Of a stretch of DNA of 5,475 nucleotides, positions 1 through 5,475 are shown one piece after another; position 1 is the stretch's first letter, and each line of letters starts with the position of its first letter. The notes under the pieces are model-generated. The model ran no database searches. It was given only the letters and a program-made list of their open reading frames with translations, and was not told where the DNA came from. The DNA is taken from positions 1 to 5,475 of the forward strand of contig JAKITM010000130.1 of assembly GCA_021648045.1 (NCBI GenBank). The letters run 5' to 3'. This DNA comes from Lysobacterales bacterium. Its GTDB lineage: Bacteria > Pseudomonadota > Gammaproteobacteria > Xanthomonadales > SZUA-36. The translations under genes and the position numbers were made by a program.

Positions 1-211
1 CGCTGGGGACATGCAATTTCGTGCTAAGGTAAAACAGCGCATGGAAGGCTTAGTCGAGAGTAGTCGCGGGCTGGTATTGGCCACCCATAACACAAACCTT
101 ATGCAATCTCTGTGCACCAAGGGCTTAGTACTCTCAAAAGGCAAGATGATTTTTTACGGTGAGCTTGACGAGGCACTGGATTTATATAAGCAACAACAAA
201 AGACATTATAA
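1..211 (+). CDS. ABC transporter ATP-binding protein, polysaccharide-export type (3' end only)
   Basis: This is the C-terminal 69 residues of an ABC ATPase; the gene begins before the window and the reading frame enters at base 2. The fragment opens with AGDMQFRAK, which corresponds to the region just after Walker B/D-loop in Wzt/KpsT/TagH-type ATPases (usual form GDxxFxxK, then an R-M pair). A hydrophobic strand then leads to LATHN, whose His (86-88) is the switch (H-loop) histidine. It continues through CTKGLVLSKGKMIFYGELDEAL, the usual C-terminal pattern 'LxxGxxxxxGxxxEvlxxY'. Such proteins power export of O-antigen, capsule or teichoic-acid-type polymers across the inner membrane with a separate permease. 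Walker A, Walker B and the signature motif lie outside the window, so the subfamily and substrate cannot be fixed. The stop TAA is at 209-211. No GC-rich terminator follows, and the next gene has its own candidate promoter. Confidence 0.85.
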   Translation, partial: AGDMQFRAKVKQRMEGLVESSRGLVLATHNTNLMQSLCTKGLVLSKGKMIFYGELDEALDLYKQQQKTL

Positions 212-267
212 AAAATAAATCTCTAACACGGCAGAAATTTTTTTATCAATCTTTAAAAGCACCCCAA

Positions 268-296
268 TAGCCAGTCGAATAGTTGCAGGCTATACT
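268..296 (+). promoter_or_regulatory. Candidate sigma70-type promoter for the DUF4124 gene
   Basis: TAGCCA at 268-273 matches the -35 consensus TTGACA at 4 of 6 positions. TATACT at 291-296 matches the -10 consensus at 5 of 6. The spacer is 17 bp, the optimal length. The predicted start of transcription falls near 303, about 25 bases before the preferred ATG at 327 and just before the alternative ATG at 306, which would be almost leaderless. This is a consensus match only. Confidence 0.4.
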
Positions 297-315
297 GAGG
301 GCATAATGGATTATC

Positions 316-320
316 GGAGA
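316..320 (+). promoter_or_regulatory. Ribosome binding site that decides the DUF4124 start
   Basis: GGAGA at 316-320 is a good Shine-Dalgarno core, 6 bases before the ATG at 327. It lies inside the open frame that could also start at 306, so using 306 would leave this site without a role. The ATG at 306 has no purine-rich core at a normal distance. Starting at 327 also puts the signal peptide at the very N-terminus. Confidence 0.6.
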
Positions 321-326
321 CTTGTA

Positions 327-794
327 ATGATGAATAAAACATGGAGCGTTTTTTCTCTTATCGCCGCAATACTAGTGATTCTACCGGCCTTAGCATCGGC
401 CGGAAATATATACAAATGGGTTGATTCCGAAGGCAATTTGCACTTTGGTGAGAAAGCCCCCGAGGGCATTCAGGCAGAAAAAATCACCCCCGACACTCGC
501 AAAGTTGGAACTGCCGCCCCCACAGATCAAGAACTACAAGCTTCTAAAGAAGAGGCGCTAAAACGCAAAGAAACCACAGCTGCTGAAAAGGAAGAAAGAC
601 GCACGCGAAAAGAAGATAAAGCCTTGCGTGAAAAGCATTGCGCAACTGCCAGAAAACGAGTTGCCACACTAGAGCCAACCCCCAGGATTTTAGTCAAAAG
701 TAAAGATGGGACAATGCGCAGACTAGATGATGATGAGCGTATGGATTGGTTACAAAAATCCAGAGACGCTGAAAAGGAATACTGTGATAAGTAA
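327..794 (+). CDS. Secreted DUF4124 domain-containing protein
   Basis: This is a 155-residue exported protein of unknown function. Residues 1-25 form a signal peptide: MMNK, a hydrophobic core, then ALASA before the predicted cleavage ahead of GNIYKW. Residues 26-45 carry the DUF4124 hallmark IYKWVDSEGNLHFGEKAP, seen at the mature N-terminus of many gammaproteobacterial periplasmic proteins. Residues 66-104 are rich in Lys, Glu and Arg and probably form a charged helix or coiled coil. The C-terminal part (105-155) has two cysteines, C105 in KHCATARKR and C153 in EYCDK, flanking a segment with KDGTMRRLDDDER. This tail recurs in other DUF4124 proteins, and the cysteines could form a periplasmic disulfide (inference). 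An in-frame ATG at 306 would add seven residues (MDYRRLV), but the GGAGA at 316-320 favours 327; the ATG at 330 is a third option. It lies 104 bp before proS on the same strand and could be cotranscribed with it. No catalytic role is known to me. Confidence 0.85.
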   Translation: MMNKTWSVFSLIAAILVILPALASAGNIYKWVDSEGNLHFGEKAPEGIQAEKITPDTRKVGTAAPTDQELQASKEEALKRKETTAAEKEERRTRKEDKALREKHCATARKRVATLEPTPRILVKSKDGTMRRLDDDERMDWLQKSRDAEKEYCDK

Positions 795-898
795 ACCCTC
801 CTAGAATAACTCGGAAGGCAAATAAGCACTAGCTTACAGCGGTTTCTCGGGCTAAAATTAGCGGCTCTGTCAAATATCTATCAAATAAGAATATAGTT

Positions 899-2608
899 AT
901 GAAAACATCTCAATTTCACCTGGCTACCACCCGGGAAACCCCTGCTGATGCAGAAATCGCATCACATCGTTTAATGTTACGCAGCGGCATGATCCGCAAA
1001 CTAACATCTGGCATCTATACTTGGTCACCGCTGGGTCTACGGGTGTTACGCAAAGTGGAACTAGTTGTGCGTGAGGAAATGAACCGCGCAGGCGCGCTGG
1101 AAATGCTAATGCCTTCAGTTCAGCCTGCTGAGTTGTGGGAAGAAACCGGTCGTTGGGATCAATTTGGTCCACAATTACTTAAAATGACTGATCGTAACGG
1201 TCGTCAGTATGCCTTTGGCCCCACCCATGAAGAAGTTATTACCGACTGGGCACGCCAGGAGCTGAAAAGCTATAAGCAGTTGCCAGTGACTTTCTACCAG
1301 ATACAGACAAAATTCAGAGATGAAATTCGTCCACGCTTCGGGGTAATGCGTTCACGCGAATTCATCATGAAAGATGCTTACTCTTTCCACATTGATAACG
1401 CCAGCCTACAGCAGTCTTATGCAATCATGCACACAGCATACACTGCTATATTCACTCGCCTGGAATTAACTTTTCGTGCAGTACAGGCCGATTCAGGCGC
1501 TATTGGCGGCAGTCAGTCACACGAATTCCATGTATTGGCAGACTCGGGCGAAGACCTTATTGCCTATTCAGATAGCAGCGAATATGCGGCCAATACAGAA
1601 ATGGCTGAAGCCCTGCCTGGGATTGATACCGCACCTACGGCAAGTGCCAATGTAGAAAAACACGCCACCCCCGGCTGCCATTCAATTGAAGATGTGTGTA
1701 AACATTTAAATGTTGAAGCCACACAAACGGTCAAAACTCTGGTGGTAGAGGCCGATGAGGGATTAATCGCACTGGTTCTACGCGGTGATCACAAGCTCAA
1801 TGAGCTAAAAGCCGAAAAACTTGATGGGGTTAAAGTGCCCCTGCAACTAGCCGATGAAGAGCAAATTAAAGCCGCTATTGGTTGCGGTACCGGTTCGCTG
1901 GGCCCGTTGGATTTACCGATTCCGATGATTGTTGATCGCAGTGCCGCCGTGCTGGCAGATTTTGTCTGCGGCGCAAACACAGACGGTTTCCACAATAGTG
2001 GAGTCAATTGGCAGCGCGATGTTACTGCCACCCAGGTTGCTGACCTGCGCGTAGTAGTCGCCGGCGACCCCAGCCCCGACGGCAAAGGCACACTGTCGCT
2101 GCTACGCGGGATCGAAGTCGGGCATATATTCCAACTGGGAAGTAAATATTCCGAATCCATGAATGCCGTGGTTTTAGGCGAAAACGGTCGCGCGCAAGCC
2201 ATGCCAATGGGTTGCTATGGTATAGGCATTACCCGGATTGTAGCCGCTGCTATTGAACAAAACCATGATGACCGTGGAATTATCTGGCCGCTACCGCTGG
2301 CACCATTCGAAGTTGCCCTACTACCGATGAATATGAAAAAATCGCTGCGTGTGCGCGAGGCAGCTGAAAAGCTTTACGCTGAGCTAGTAGACGCCGGTAT
2401 TGATGTGCTTTTTGATGACCGCCCACTGCGACCCGGGGTGATGTTCAACGATATGGAGTTGATCGGCATTCCTCACCGGATTGTTATTGGCGAACGCGGA
2501 CTCGATGCAGGCGAAATAGAGTATCGTGCGCGCAATGAAAGTGAAAACACCCAAGTGCCTTTGACAGAAATTATCAGCTATCTCGAACAGCGACTGCAGG
2601 GTGGGTAA
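899..2608 (+). CDS. proS: Prolyl-tRNA synthetase (bacterial type, with editing domain)
   Basis: This cytoplasmic class II aminoacyl-tRNA synthetase charges tRNA-Pro with proline using ATP. It has 569 residues, essentially the length of the E. coli enzyme. Motif 1 lies around residues 56-76. The proline-binding TxE loop is GPTHEEV (T109, E111). Motif 2 is in TKFRDEIRPRFGVMRSREF (R140, E142), followed by MKDAYSFH. Residues of about 224-405 are the INS/YbaK-like domain, which hydrolyses mischarged Ala-tRNA-Pro. K279 in TVKTLVVEA and H365 in FHNSGVNW align with the editing Lys and His of E. coli ProRS, so editing looks intact. Motif 3 is GCYGIGITRIVAAAIEQ (438-454, R446). The HGTP anticodon-binding domain fills about 470-569. 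The ATG at 899 gives the canonical MKTSQF N-terminus. The Shine-Dalgarno is weak (AAGA at 887-890). A TAAAAT (-10-like) at 853-858 lacks a good -35, so readthrough from the upstream gene is possible. There are no frameshifts, and the gene looks fully functional. Confidence 0.98.
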   Translation: MKTSQFHLATTRETPADAEIASHRLMLRSGMIRKLTSGIYTWSPLGLRVLRKVELVVREEMNRAGALEMLMPSVQPAELWEETGRWDQFGPQLLKMTDRNGRQYAFGPTHEEVITDWARQELKSYKQLPVTFYQIQTKFRDEIRPRFGVMRSREFIMKDAYSFHIDNASLQQSYAIMHTAYTAIFTRLELTFRAVQADSGAIGGSQSHEFHVLADSGEDLIAYSDSSEYAANTEMAEALPGIDTAPTASANVEKHATPGCHSIEDVCKHLNVEATQTVKTLVVEADEGLIALVLRGDHKLNELKAEKLDGVKVPLQLADEEQIKAAIGCGTGSLGPLDLPIPMIVDRSAAVLADFVCGANTDGFHNSGVNWQRDVTATQVADLRVVVAGDPSPDGKGTLSLLRGIEVGHIFQLGSKYSESMNAVVLGENGRAQAMPMGCYGIGITRIVAAAIEQNHDDRGIIWPLPLAPFEVALLPMNMKKSLRVREAAEKLYAELVDAGIDVLFDDRPLRPGVMFNDMELIGIPHRIVIGERGLDAGEIEYRARNESENTQVPLTEIISYLEQRLQGG

Positions 2609-2710
2609 GTGTCAAAGCCCTAGGACTGTTGGGCTGTGGTCAAGGCGCAAACGGCCTGCCGCATTCACTCATGGATTAGTAATTACACAGGCAGAGCTAG
2701 CTTGAGGGAG

Positions 2711-2758
2711 GTATCCGGAAGAGATATCCGCGGATATCCGGGAAAGATATCCGGGACA
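2711..2758. repeat. Degenerate short tandem repeat based on GATATCCG
   Basis: Four adjoining units share a GATATCCGG core: GTATCCGGAAGA (2711-2722), GATATCCGCG (2723-2732), GATATCCGGGAAA (2733-2745) and GATATCCGGGACA (2746-2758). The last two are 13-mers that differ at one base. The second and third units together make a perfect 16-bp palindrome, GATATCCGCGGATATC, at 2723-2738. The array runs straight into the GGGACAGAC repeat at 2753-2761. It could be an end structure of a mobile element or a set of protein-binding sites; the sequence does not decide. Confidence 0.75.
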
Positions 2759-3064
2759 GACACGAATGGCACTAAGTTAAGCCGGTTTAGCATACCATTT
2801 AACGCTGCTTGATTACCCCTAAAATGAGATCGGGCCAATAGGTTTGTCTCCTCTGACTTTTTACCCGTTAGGGTGGGTATTTATGCCCACGCAGCGAAAT
2901 TATAACTATCCGAGAAACAGGGTTGGGTTAACTGGCTTTTACGCGTGGGCATAAATGCCCACCCTACGGTTACGGGGCTGATCGGTACCCAAAAAGGCAC
3001 CGCACCGGCTTAGTCACCTTTATCGGAAATATCGCAGGTTGCGGGTCTGTCCCGAATGGCACTA
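2753..3064. mobile_element. Possible small non-autonomous mobile element bounded by inverted repeats
   Basis: Three inverted-repeat pairs are nested here. The outer pair is GGGACAGAC (2753-2761) with GTCTGTCCC (3045-3053). The middle pair is TAAGCCGGT (2778-2786) with ACCGGCTTA (3004-3012). The inner pair has 24-base arms (2869-2892 with 2943-2966). A 12-bp direct repeat, CGAATGGCACTA, follows the outer repeats on both sides (2763-2774 and 3053-3064). The stretch of about 300 bp has no coding frame of note. This organisation fits a MITE or a REP-type cassette, or nested remnants of several insertions. The three pairs do not share one centre, which argues for a mosaic. Naming it an element is inference; the repeats are seen directly. 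Confidence 0.45.
2864..2976. repeat. REP/BIME-like pair of inverted palindromes
   Basis: The left arm (2869-2892) and right arm (2943-2966) are reverse complements over 24 bases with a single difference (T at 2878, which could pair G-U in RNA), separated by 50 bases. Each arm is itself a hairpin. The right arm has GTGGGCAT-AA-ATGCCCAC (2945-2962), a perfect 8-bp stem. The left arm has GTGGGTAT-TT-ATGCCCAC (2873-2890), with one G-U. Complementarity resumes outside the arms after a 5-base insertion: CCCGT at 2864-2868 faces ACGGG at 2972-2976. Two inverted palindromes around a short spacer is the usual layout of a BIME made of two REP units. If transcribed, the whole could fold into one long hairpin or two small ones and might end transcription or stabilise an RNA. 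Confidence 0.75.
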
Positions 3065-3296
3065 CAAACCAGAAGAAAAGACCTTCAAATTCCTTACTCA
3101 CCAAAGAGCAGCTGGTTTTATCGGATGCCTGTCCTTATTTAAGGATTTAACGCTATTTAATTTCTCACAATTCAGCTAATTGAAATTGCTTTAGATTAGT
3201 ATCCAGAACCTATTAGTATAACGGAGCGCAGGATGATCGGCCTAGAGAAAAGCTAACGGTTTATTAATCACGGAGCAGACTTAGCGAGATTAAACA

Positions 3297-3311
3297 TATA
3301 CTATATATACT
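3297..3311 (+). promoter_or_regulatory. AT-rich candidate -10 region upstream of the lyase-like gene
   Basis: TATACT occurs twice (3297-3302 and 3306-3311) with TATATA between them; each TATACT matches the -10 consensus at 5 of 6 positions. No good -35 hexamer sits 16-18 bases upstream; TTAGCG at 3281-3286 is a weak option. A start here would give a 5' leader of more than 100 bases before the ATG at 3428. Use of an activator or an alternative sigma factor is possible but not shown. Confidence 0.25.
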
Positions 3312-3427
3312 TCACCTTTTCAAGGTAAGAATCGGTAAACATCCAATTCTGTAAATGAGTGTTGTGGCTTAGCTTAGCTACCAGGGACTGAAAACACTGG
3401 TTATTGCTATAGCGATGGAGAAAATGT

Positions 3428-5353
3428 ATGTTACAAATGATGCCAAAACAGAACCTCTACAAGATACCAAAACCATTATGTCTGGTTTTATCACTGTTAC
3501 TGTTTTTGCTTTCAATTCCAGCAAATGCTGAGAACGATACCCCAACAATTCAAGCAGCATCTGTTAGCTTTATGCAGGCAATTGCCAATGGCGATACAGC
3601 GCCAGTGATGATTAACGGGCAACCTTGGACATTTAGGACACCACCACCCCCAGTTGATCAAAGGACAGTTCGTAGTGGGCATCCGAGATTGATACTGGTA
3701 CCAGAGAATCTGCCAGATATTAGGCTGAAACTTCAGGACCCAATATATAACTTTACTATGACACTGATTATGAACAGAGCAAATGATGGCAAAATGCTTG
3801 AAAATGCTTTTTTATACCAGTTAACAGGCGACCTTAATAGAGCAGCAGCAGCCAAACAAGCTCTGTTAAATTATACCGGTGACTATGGTGAACAAATTAT
3901 GTTTGGATACGACAAGATGTCTGACAAGCTTGGTCCGGTACTGGTTTTTGACTGGATTATGGACACCTTGACTGCCCCTGAAATTAATCAGATTTATGCC
4001 AATGTAAAAGATAATTTTAACTACGACCATCAAACAGCCGACCCGGTTCATGCTGACGGCAATGGAGCAGGAAGTTTTCCATGGTACTGGAATGATGTAT
4101 ATAATCGCCATCCAGAATTATATTTACCAGCACTTGCTTTTGCCATTGCAGGTGATGGAATAGATGATGCATGGGCACAAGAAGTCATCGACTGGGCATA
4201 TGATGAGGATGAAACCAGAGTAGTGGGGCCTTATGGTCCAAATCGTGGTTCTGGATTTTTGGATGTTTTGATGACGATATCCTTAGATACGGGCGGAGTT
4301 TCCATTACCAATCAATATTACTCCTACTGGTCAGAAGTTCTTCATGCTATTGCTTTTTGGGAAACTGCCACAGGTCAACCCATGTGGAGTCGCACCCCTT
4401 TTATGACAGCAAGTCCTCAATCGCTCTTAACCAGCCGTGATGGTGTATCTCCATCATCTAGAATTATGGCAGCAATAGAATATATCTCAGGCGTTGCCGA
4501 TGGTGATACCGCTGCTTTAGCAAAATATACTACCGAGTATTATGGTGCATCTGTATATCACACGGTCTATAGAGCGATATTAGGTGATATGACCATTACC
4601 GCAAAAACACCCACCGAGTTAAATATCCCAACTGCAAGATATCTGCGTGGTGATCAGGTTTTTTATTCAAAAGATAGCTGGGAAGATGATGCCGTTTCTC
4701 TATATGTAAGATATCCCTATCTAAATGTAGCCCGCGGACCAGGCAGTGCTGGGGTGTTTGCGATTGATATAGGCAAGGGACAACCGCTTGCCCCGCGGGT
4801 AAGGCTATCCAAAACGCAAGAGATTGCTGGGCACAGCTCTGGAATGTGGATTTATGATCCTACTGACGATACCATTGGGCCAAAAAGTATACCAATACAA
4901 AACAAAGGAACATATTGGGGCTGGAATGATGGACGCTCATATGATGCCTGGACTACAGTAAATCAGCCTGGCTATTTTGAGGGAGGTCCTGACTCAATTG
5001 AAATAAATAGCAACTACAGAGCCATCAGCATGGAGTACGGGCAGCGATATGATAGGTTTACAGTTAATACTGCACAGCGCACCATGGTGCACATACCAGA
5101 TGGAGAGCGTAACTTTATAGTAATTTATGACTATATCGATGTACCATCTGCTTTAAAATCGGCCTGGCAAATGCGTCTCATGCAGGAACCTACCGTTAGT
5201 GGGGACATATTTTCAATACCAGGAATCATGAATGCAACAGTTATCGCACCTCAGAACCATACTTTACAATGGCTTGGGGGTGATAGCTTGGAGTTTGTTA
5301 CACCATCACCAGAACAACTGTGGTATTCAAATAACAAAGGCGGAGCAGTGTAA
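3428..5353 (+). CDS. Secreted heparinase II/III-like polysaccharide lyase, 3' end cut by an IS66 element
   Basis: The frame encodes 641 residues. Residues 1-34 are a signal peptide (KIPKP, a long Leu-rich core, then IPANA before ENDT), so the product is exported. The mature part opens with a linker, then HPRLILVPENLPDIRLKL (85-102), the typical entry to the alpha/alpha-toroid of heparinase II/III and alginate-lyase-type proteins. Toroid features include SDKLGPVLVFDWIMD (165-179), YWNDVYNRHPE (220-230) and TGGVSITNQYYSYWSEVLHAIAFW (288-311). Y297 or Y298 is a candidate catalytic Tyr, and N222, N226 and H228 are candidate substrate or base residues. From about 405 a beta-sandwich resembles the heparinase II/III C-terminal domain, with YDRFTVNTAQRTMVHIPDGE (541-560) and IVIYDYIDVPSALKSAW (564-580). 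Family enzymes cleave uronic-acid polysaccharides by beta-elimination; the substrate here is unknown. GGAG at 3417-3420 supports the ATG at 3428. The stop lies inside the IS66 end, so the natural C-terminus is missing and the gene may be a pseudogene. Sampled lines look more AT-rich than proS. Confidence 0.8.
   Translation: MLQMMPKQNLYKIPKPLCLVLSLLLFLLSIPANAENDTPTIQAASVSFMQAIANGDTAPVMINGQPWTFRTPPPPVDQRTVRSGHPRLILVPENLPDIRLKLQDPIYNFTMTLIMNRANDGKMLENAFLYQLTGDLNRAAAAKQALLNYTGDYGEQIMFGYDKMSDKLGPVLVFDWIMDTLTAPEINQIYANVKDNFNYDHQTADPVHADGNGAGSFPWYWNDVYNRHPELYLPALAFAIAGDGIDDAWAQEVIDWAYDEDETRVVGPYGPNRGSGFLDVLMTISLDTGGVSITNQYYSYWSEVLHAIAFWETATGQPMWSRTPFMTASPQSLLTSRDGVSPSSRIMAAIEYISGVADGDTAALAKYTTEYYGASVYHTVYRAILGDMTITAKTPTELNIPTARYLRGDQVFYSKDSWEDDAVSLYVRYPYLNVARGPGSAGVFAIDIGKGQPLAPRVRLSKTQEIAGHSSGMWIYDPTDDTIGPKSIPIQNKGTYWGWNDGRSYDAWTTVNQPGYFEGGPDSIEINSNYRAISMEYGQRYDRFTVNTAQRTMVHIPDGERNFIVIYDYIDVPSALKSAWQMRLMQEPTVSGDIFSIPGIMNATVIAPQNHTLQWLGGDSLEFVTPSPEQLWYSNNKGGAV
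5342..5349. other. Predicted IS66 target-site duplication (one copy)
   Basis: IS66-family elements duplicate 8 bp of target. GGAGCAGT is the 8 bases of lyase-gene sequence touching the first base of the IS end at 5350. The other copy should lie just beyond the far end of the element, outside this window, so the call is a prediction. Confidence 0.5.
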
Positions 5354-5475
5354 GCGGTTAATAAACACCGCCCTTGCTCACCCACCCCTGATCTGATCCA
5401 TGTTGATATTGCCCGGTAGCAATGCCTCGATGGCTTCCACGGTTTCTGCTTTTGGCAGTTCAGTAAACACATAGC
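5350..5475 (-). mobile_element. Right end of an IS66-family insertion sequence
   Basis: The element enters from the right edge of the window. Its tip, GTAAGCGG at 5350-5357, matches the usual start of IS66-family terminal inverted repeats (GTAAGCG). A subterminal hairpin, GCGGT (5354-5358) with ACCGC (5367-5371), lies within the end. The transposase stop is 27 bases inside the tip, as expected for the downstream side of the IS66 transposase gene. The rest of the element, including accessory genes and the other inverted repeat, is outside the window. Confidence 0.8.
5378..5475 (-). CDS. IS66-family transposase, last 31 residues
   Basis: Read on the minus strand, the frame enters at the window edge and ends at a TGA (complement of 5378-5380). 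The 31 full codons give YVFTELPKAETVEAIEALLP followed by GNINMDQIRGG. This is the C-terminal segment of IS66 transposases (DDE_Tnp_IS66_C type), whose usual form is YxLxxLPxAxTVexlEaLLPWN. A Gly replaces the common Trp after LLP. The catalytic DDE domain lies outside the window, so activity cannot be judged. The protein ends 28 bases from the IS tip, and that tip interrupts the convergent lyase-like gene. Confidence 0.85.
   Translation of the reverse strand, partial: YVFTELPKAETVEAIEALLPGNINMDQIRGG

Larger units (their letters stand above)
2609..3427. other. Long repeat-rich region without a recognisable gene
   Basis: About 820 bp separate proS from the lyase-like gene, and I find no convincing coding frame on either strand. 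From left to right it holds a GATATCCG tandem array, nested inverted repeats around a double hairpin (to about 3064), and then AT-rich sequence. That last part includes a perfect small hairpin (TCCTTA at 3132-3137 with TAAGGA at 3140-3145), two ATTAGTAT copies (3195-3202 and 3212-3219), and a TATACT/TATATA-rich block at 3297-3311. No tRNA or rRNA was recognised. The only hairpin close behind proS (AGCCC 2616-2620 with GGGCT 2631-2635) lacks a T-tract, so no intrinsic terminator is called for proS. Confidence 0.7.

Noticed and set aside
207..247. A-run and T-run pairing after the ABC ATPase gene as a terminator
   Set aside because: The pairing is purely A-T with no GC-rich stem; it is low-complexity sequence rather than a convincing terminator.
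306..326. ATG at 306 as the start of the DUF4124 protein
   Set aside because: It has no Shine-Dalgarno at a normal distance and adds a charged stretch before the signal peptide; GGAGA at 316-320 serves the ATG at 327.
1789..2207. Minus-strand open frames inside proS
   Set aside because: They are shadows of the proS reading frame, with low-complexity composition and no start context.
2616..2635. Hairpin AGCCC/GGGCT just after proS as an intrinsic terminator
   Set aside because: The stem is only 5 bp with a 10-base loop, and no T-tract follows.
2973..3131. Minus-strand open frame containing VVPFGTDPQPAIF
   Set aside because: It has no ATG start or ribosome binding site, spans the repeat region, and shows no recognisable domain.
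3132..3145. TCCTTA-TT-TAAGGA hairpin as a terminator
   Set aside because: The stem is short and AT-rich with only three T residues after it, so it is too weak to call.
3233..3256. Seven-codon frame (MIGLEKS) behind GGAGCGCAGG, as a leader peptide
   Set aside because: It has no run of codons for one amino acid and no attenuator-like structure, and it lies upstream of the best promoter candidate for the lyase-like gene.
5251..5472. Minus-strand open frame starting MCLLNCQKQKPWK across the IS66 junction
   Set aside because: It is in the wrong frame for the transposase, whose correct frame gives the family-typical YVFTELPKAETVEAIEALLP, and it runs antisense into the lyase-like gene.

Overview
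The window looks like a gammaproteobacterial chromosome segment, probably from a marine or aquatic heterotroph. The basis is a bacterial-type ProRS close in layout to the E. coli enzyme, a DUF4124 periplasmic protein directly upstream of it, and an exported heparinase II/III-like protein. The taxonomy is inference from gene content; no search was run.

Layout. (1) Bases 1-211 hold the 3' end of an ABC-transporter ATPase of the polysaccharide-export type (Wzt/KpsT/TagH-like). (2) A 115-bp gap with a plausible sigma70-type promoter leads to a small secreted DUF4124 protein (327-794). (3) A complete proS, prolyl-tRNA synthetase with its editing domain, lies at 899-2608. (4) About 820 bp without a convincing gene (2609-3427) hold dense repeat structure: a degenerate GATATCCG tandem array, a REP/BIME-like double hairpin, and further nested inverted and direct repeats that may mark a small non-autonomous mobile element. 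An AT-rich putative promoter lies in its last part. (5) A secreted heparinase II/III-like (polysaccharide lyase-type) gene runs from 3428 to a stop at 5351-5353. (6) The right end of an IS66-family element on the minus strand occupies 5350-5475, with the last 31 codons of its transposase.

The most informative point is the junction of (5) and (6). The stop codon of the lyase-like gene lies inside the IS66 terminal sequence GTAAGCGG. The gene has therefore most likely been cut by the insertion, and its visible C-terminus is artificial. The 8 bases before the IS end (GGAGCAGT) are the predicted target-site duplication.

The genes do not form one pathway. The ABC ATPase belongs to an upstream polysaccharide locus, DUF4124-proS is a housekeeping neighbourhood, and the right half is accessory DNA shaped by repeats and an IS. 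I saw no sign of a wholly new defence, RNA or CRISPR-like system.
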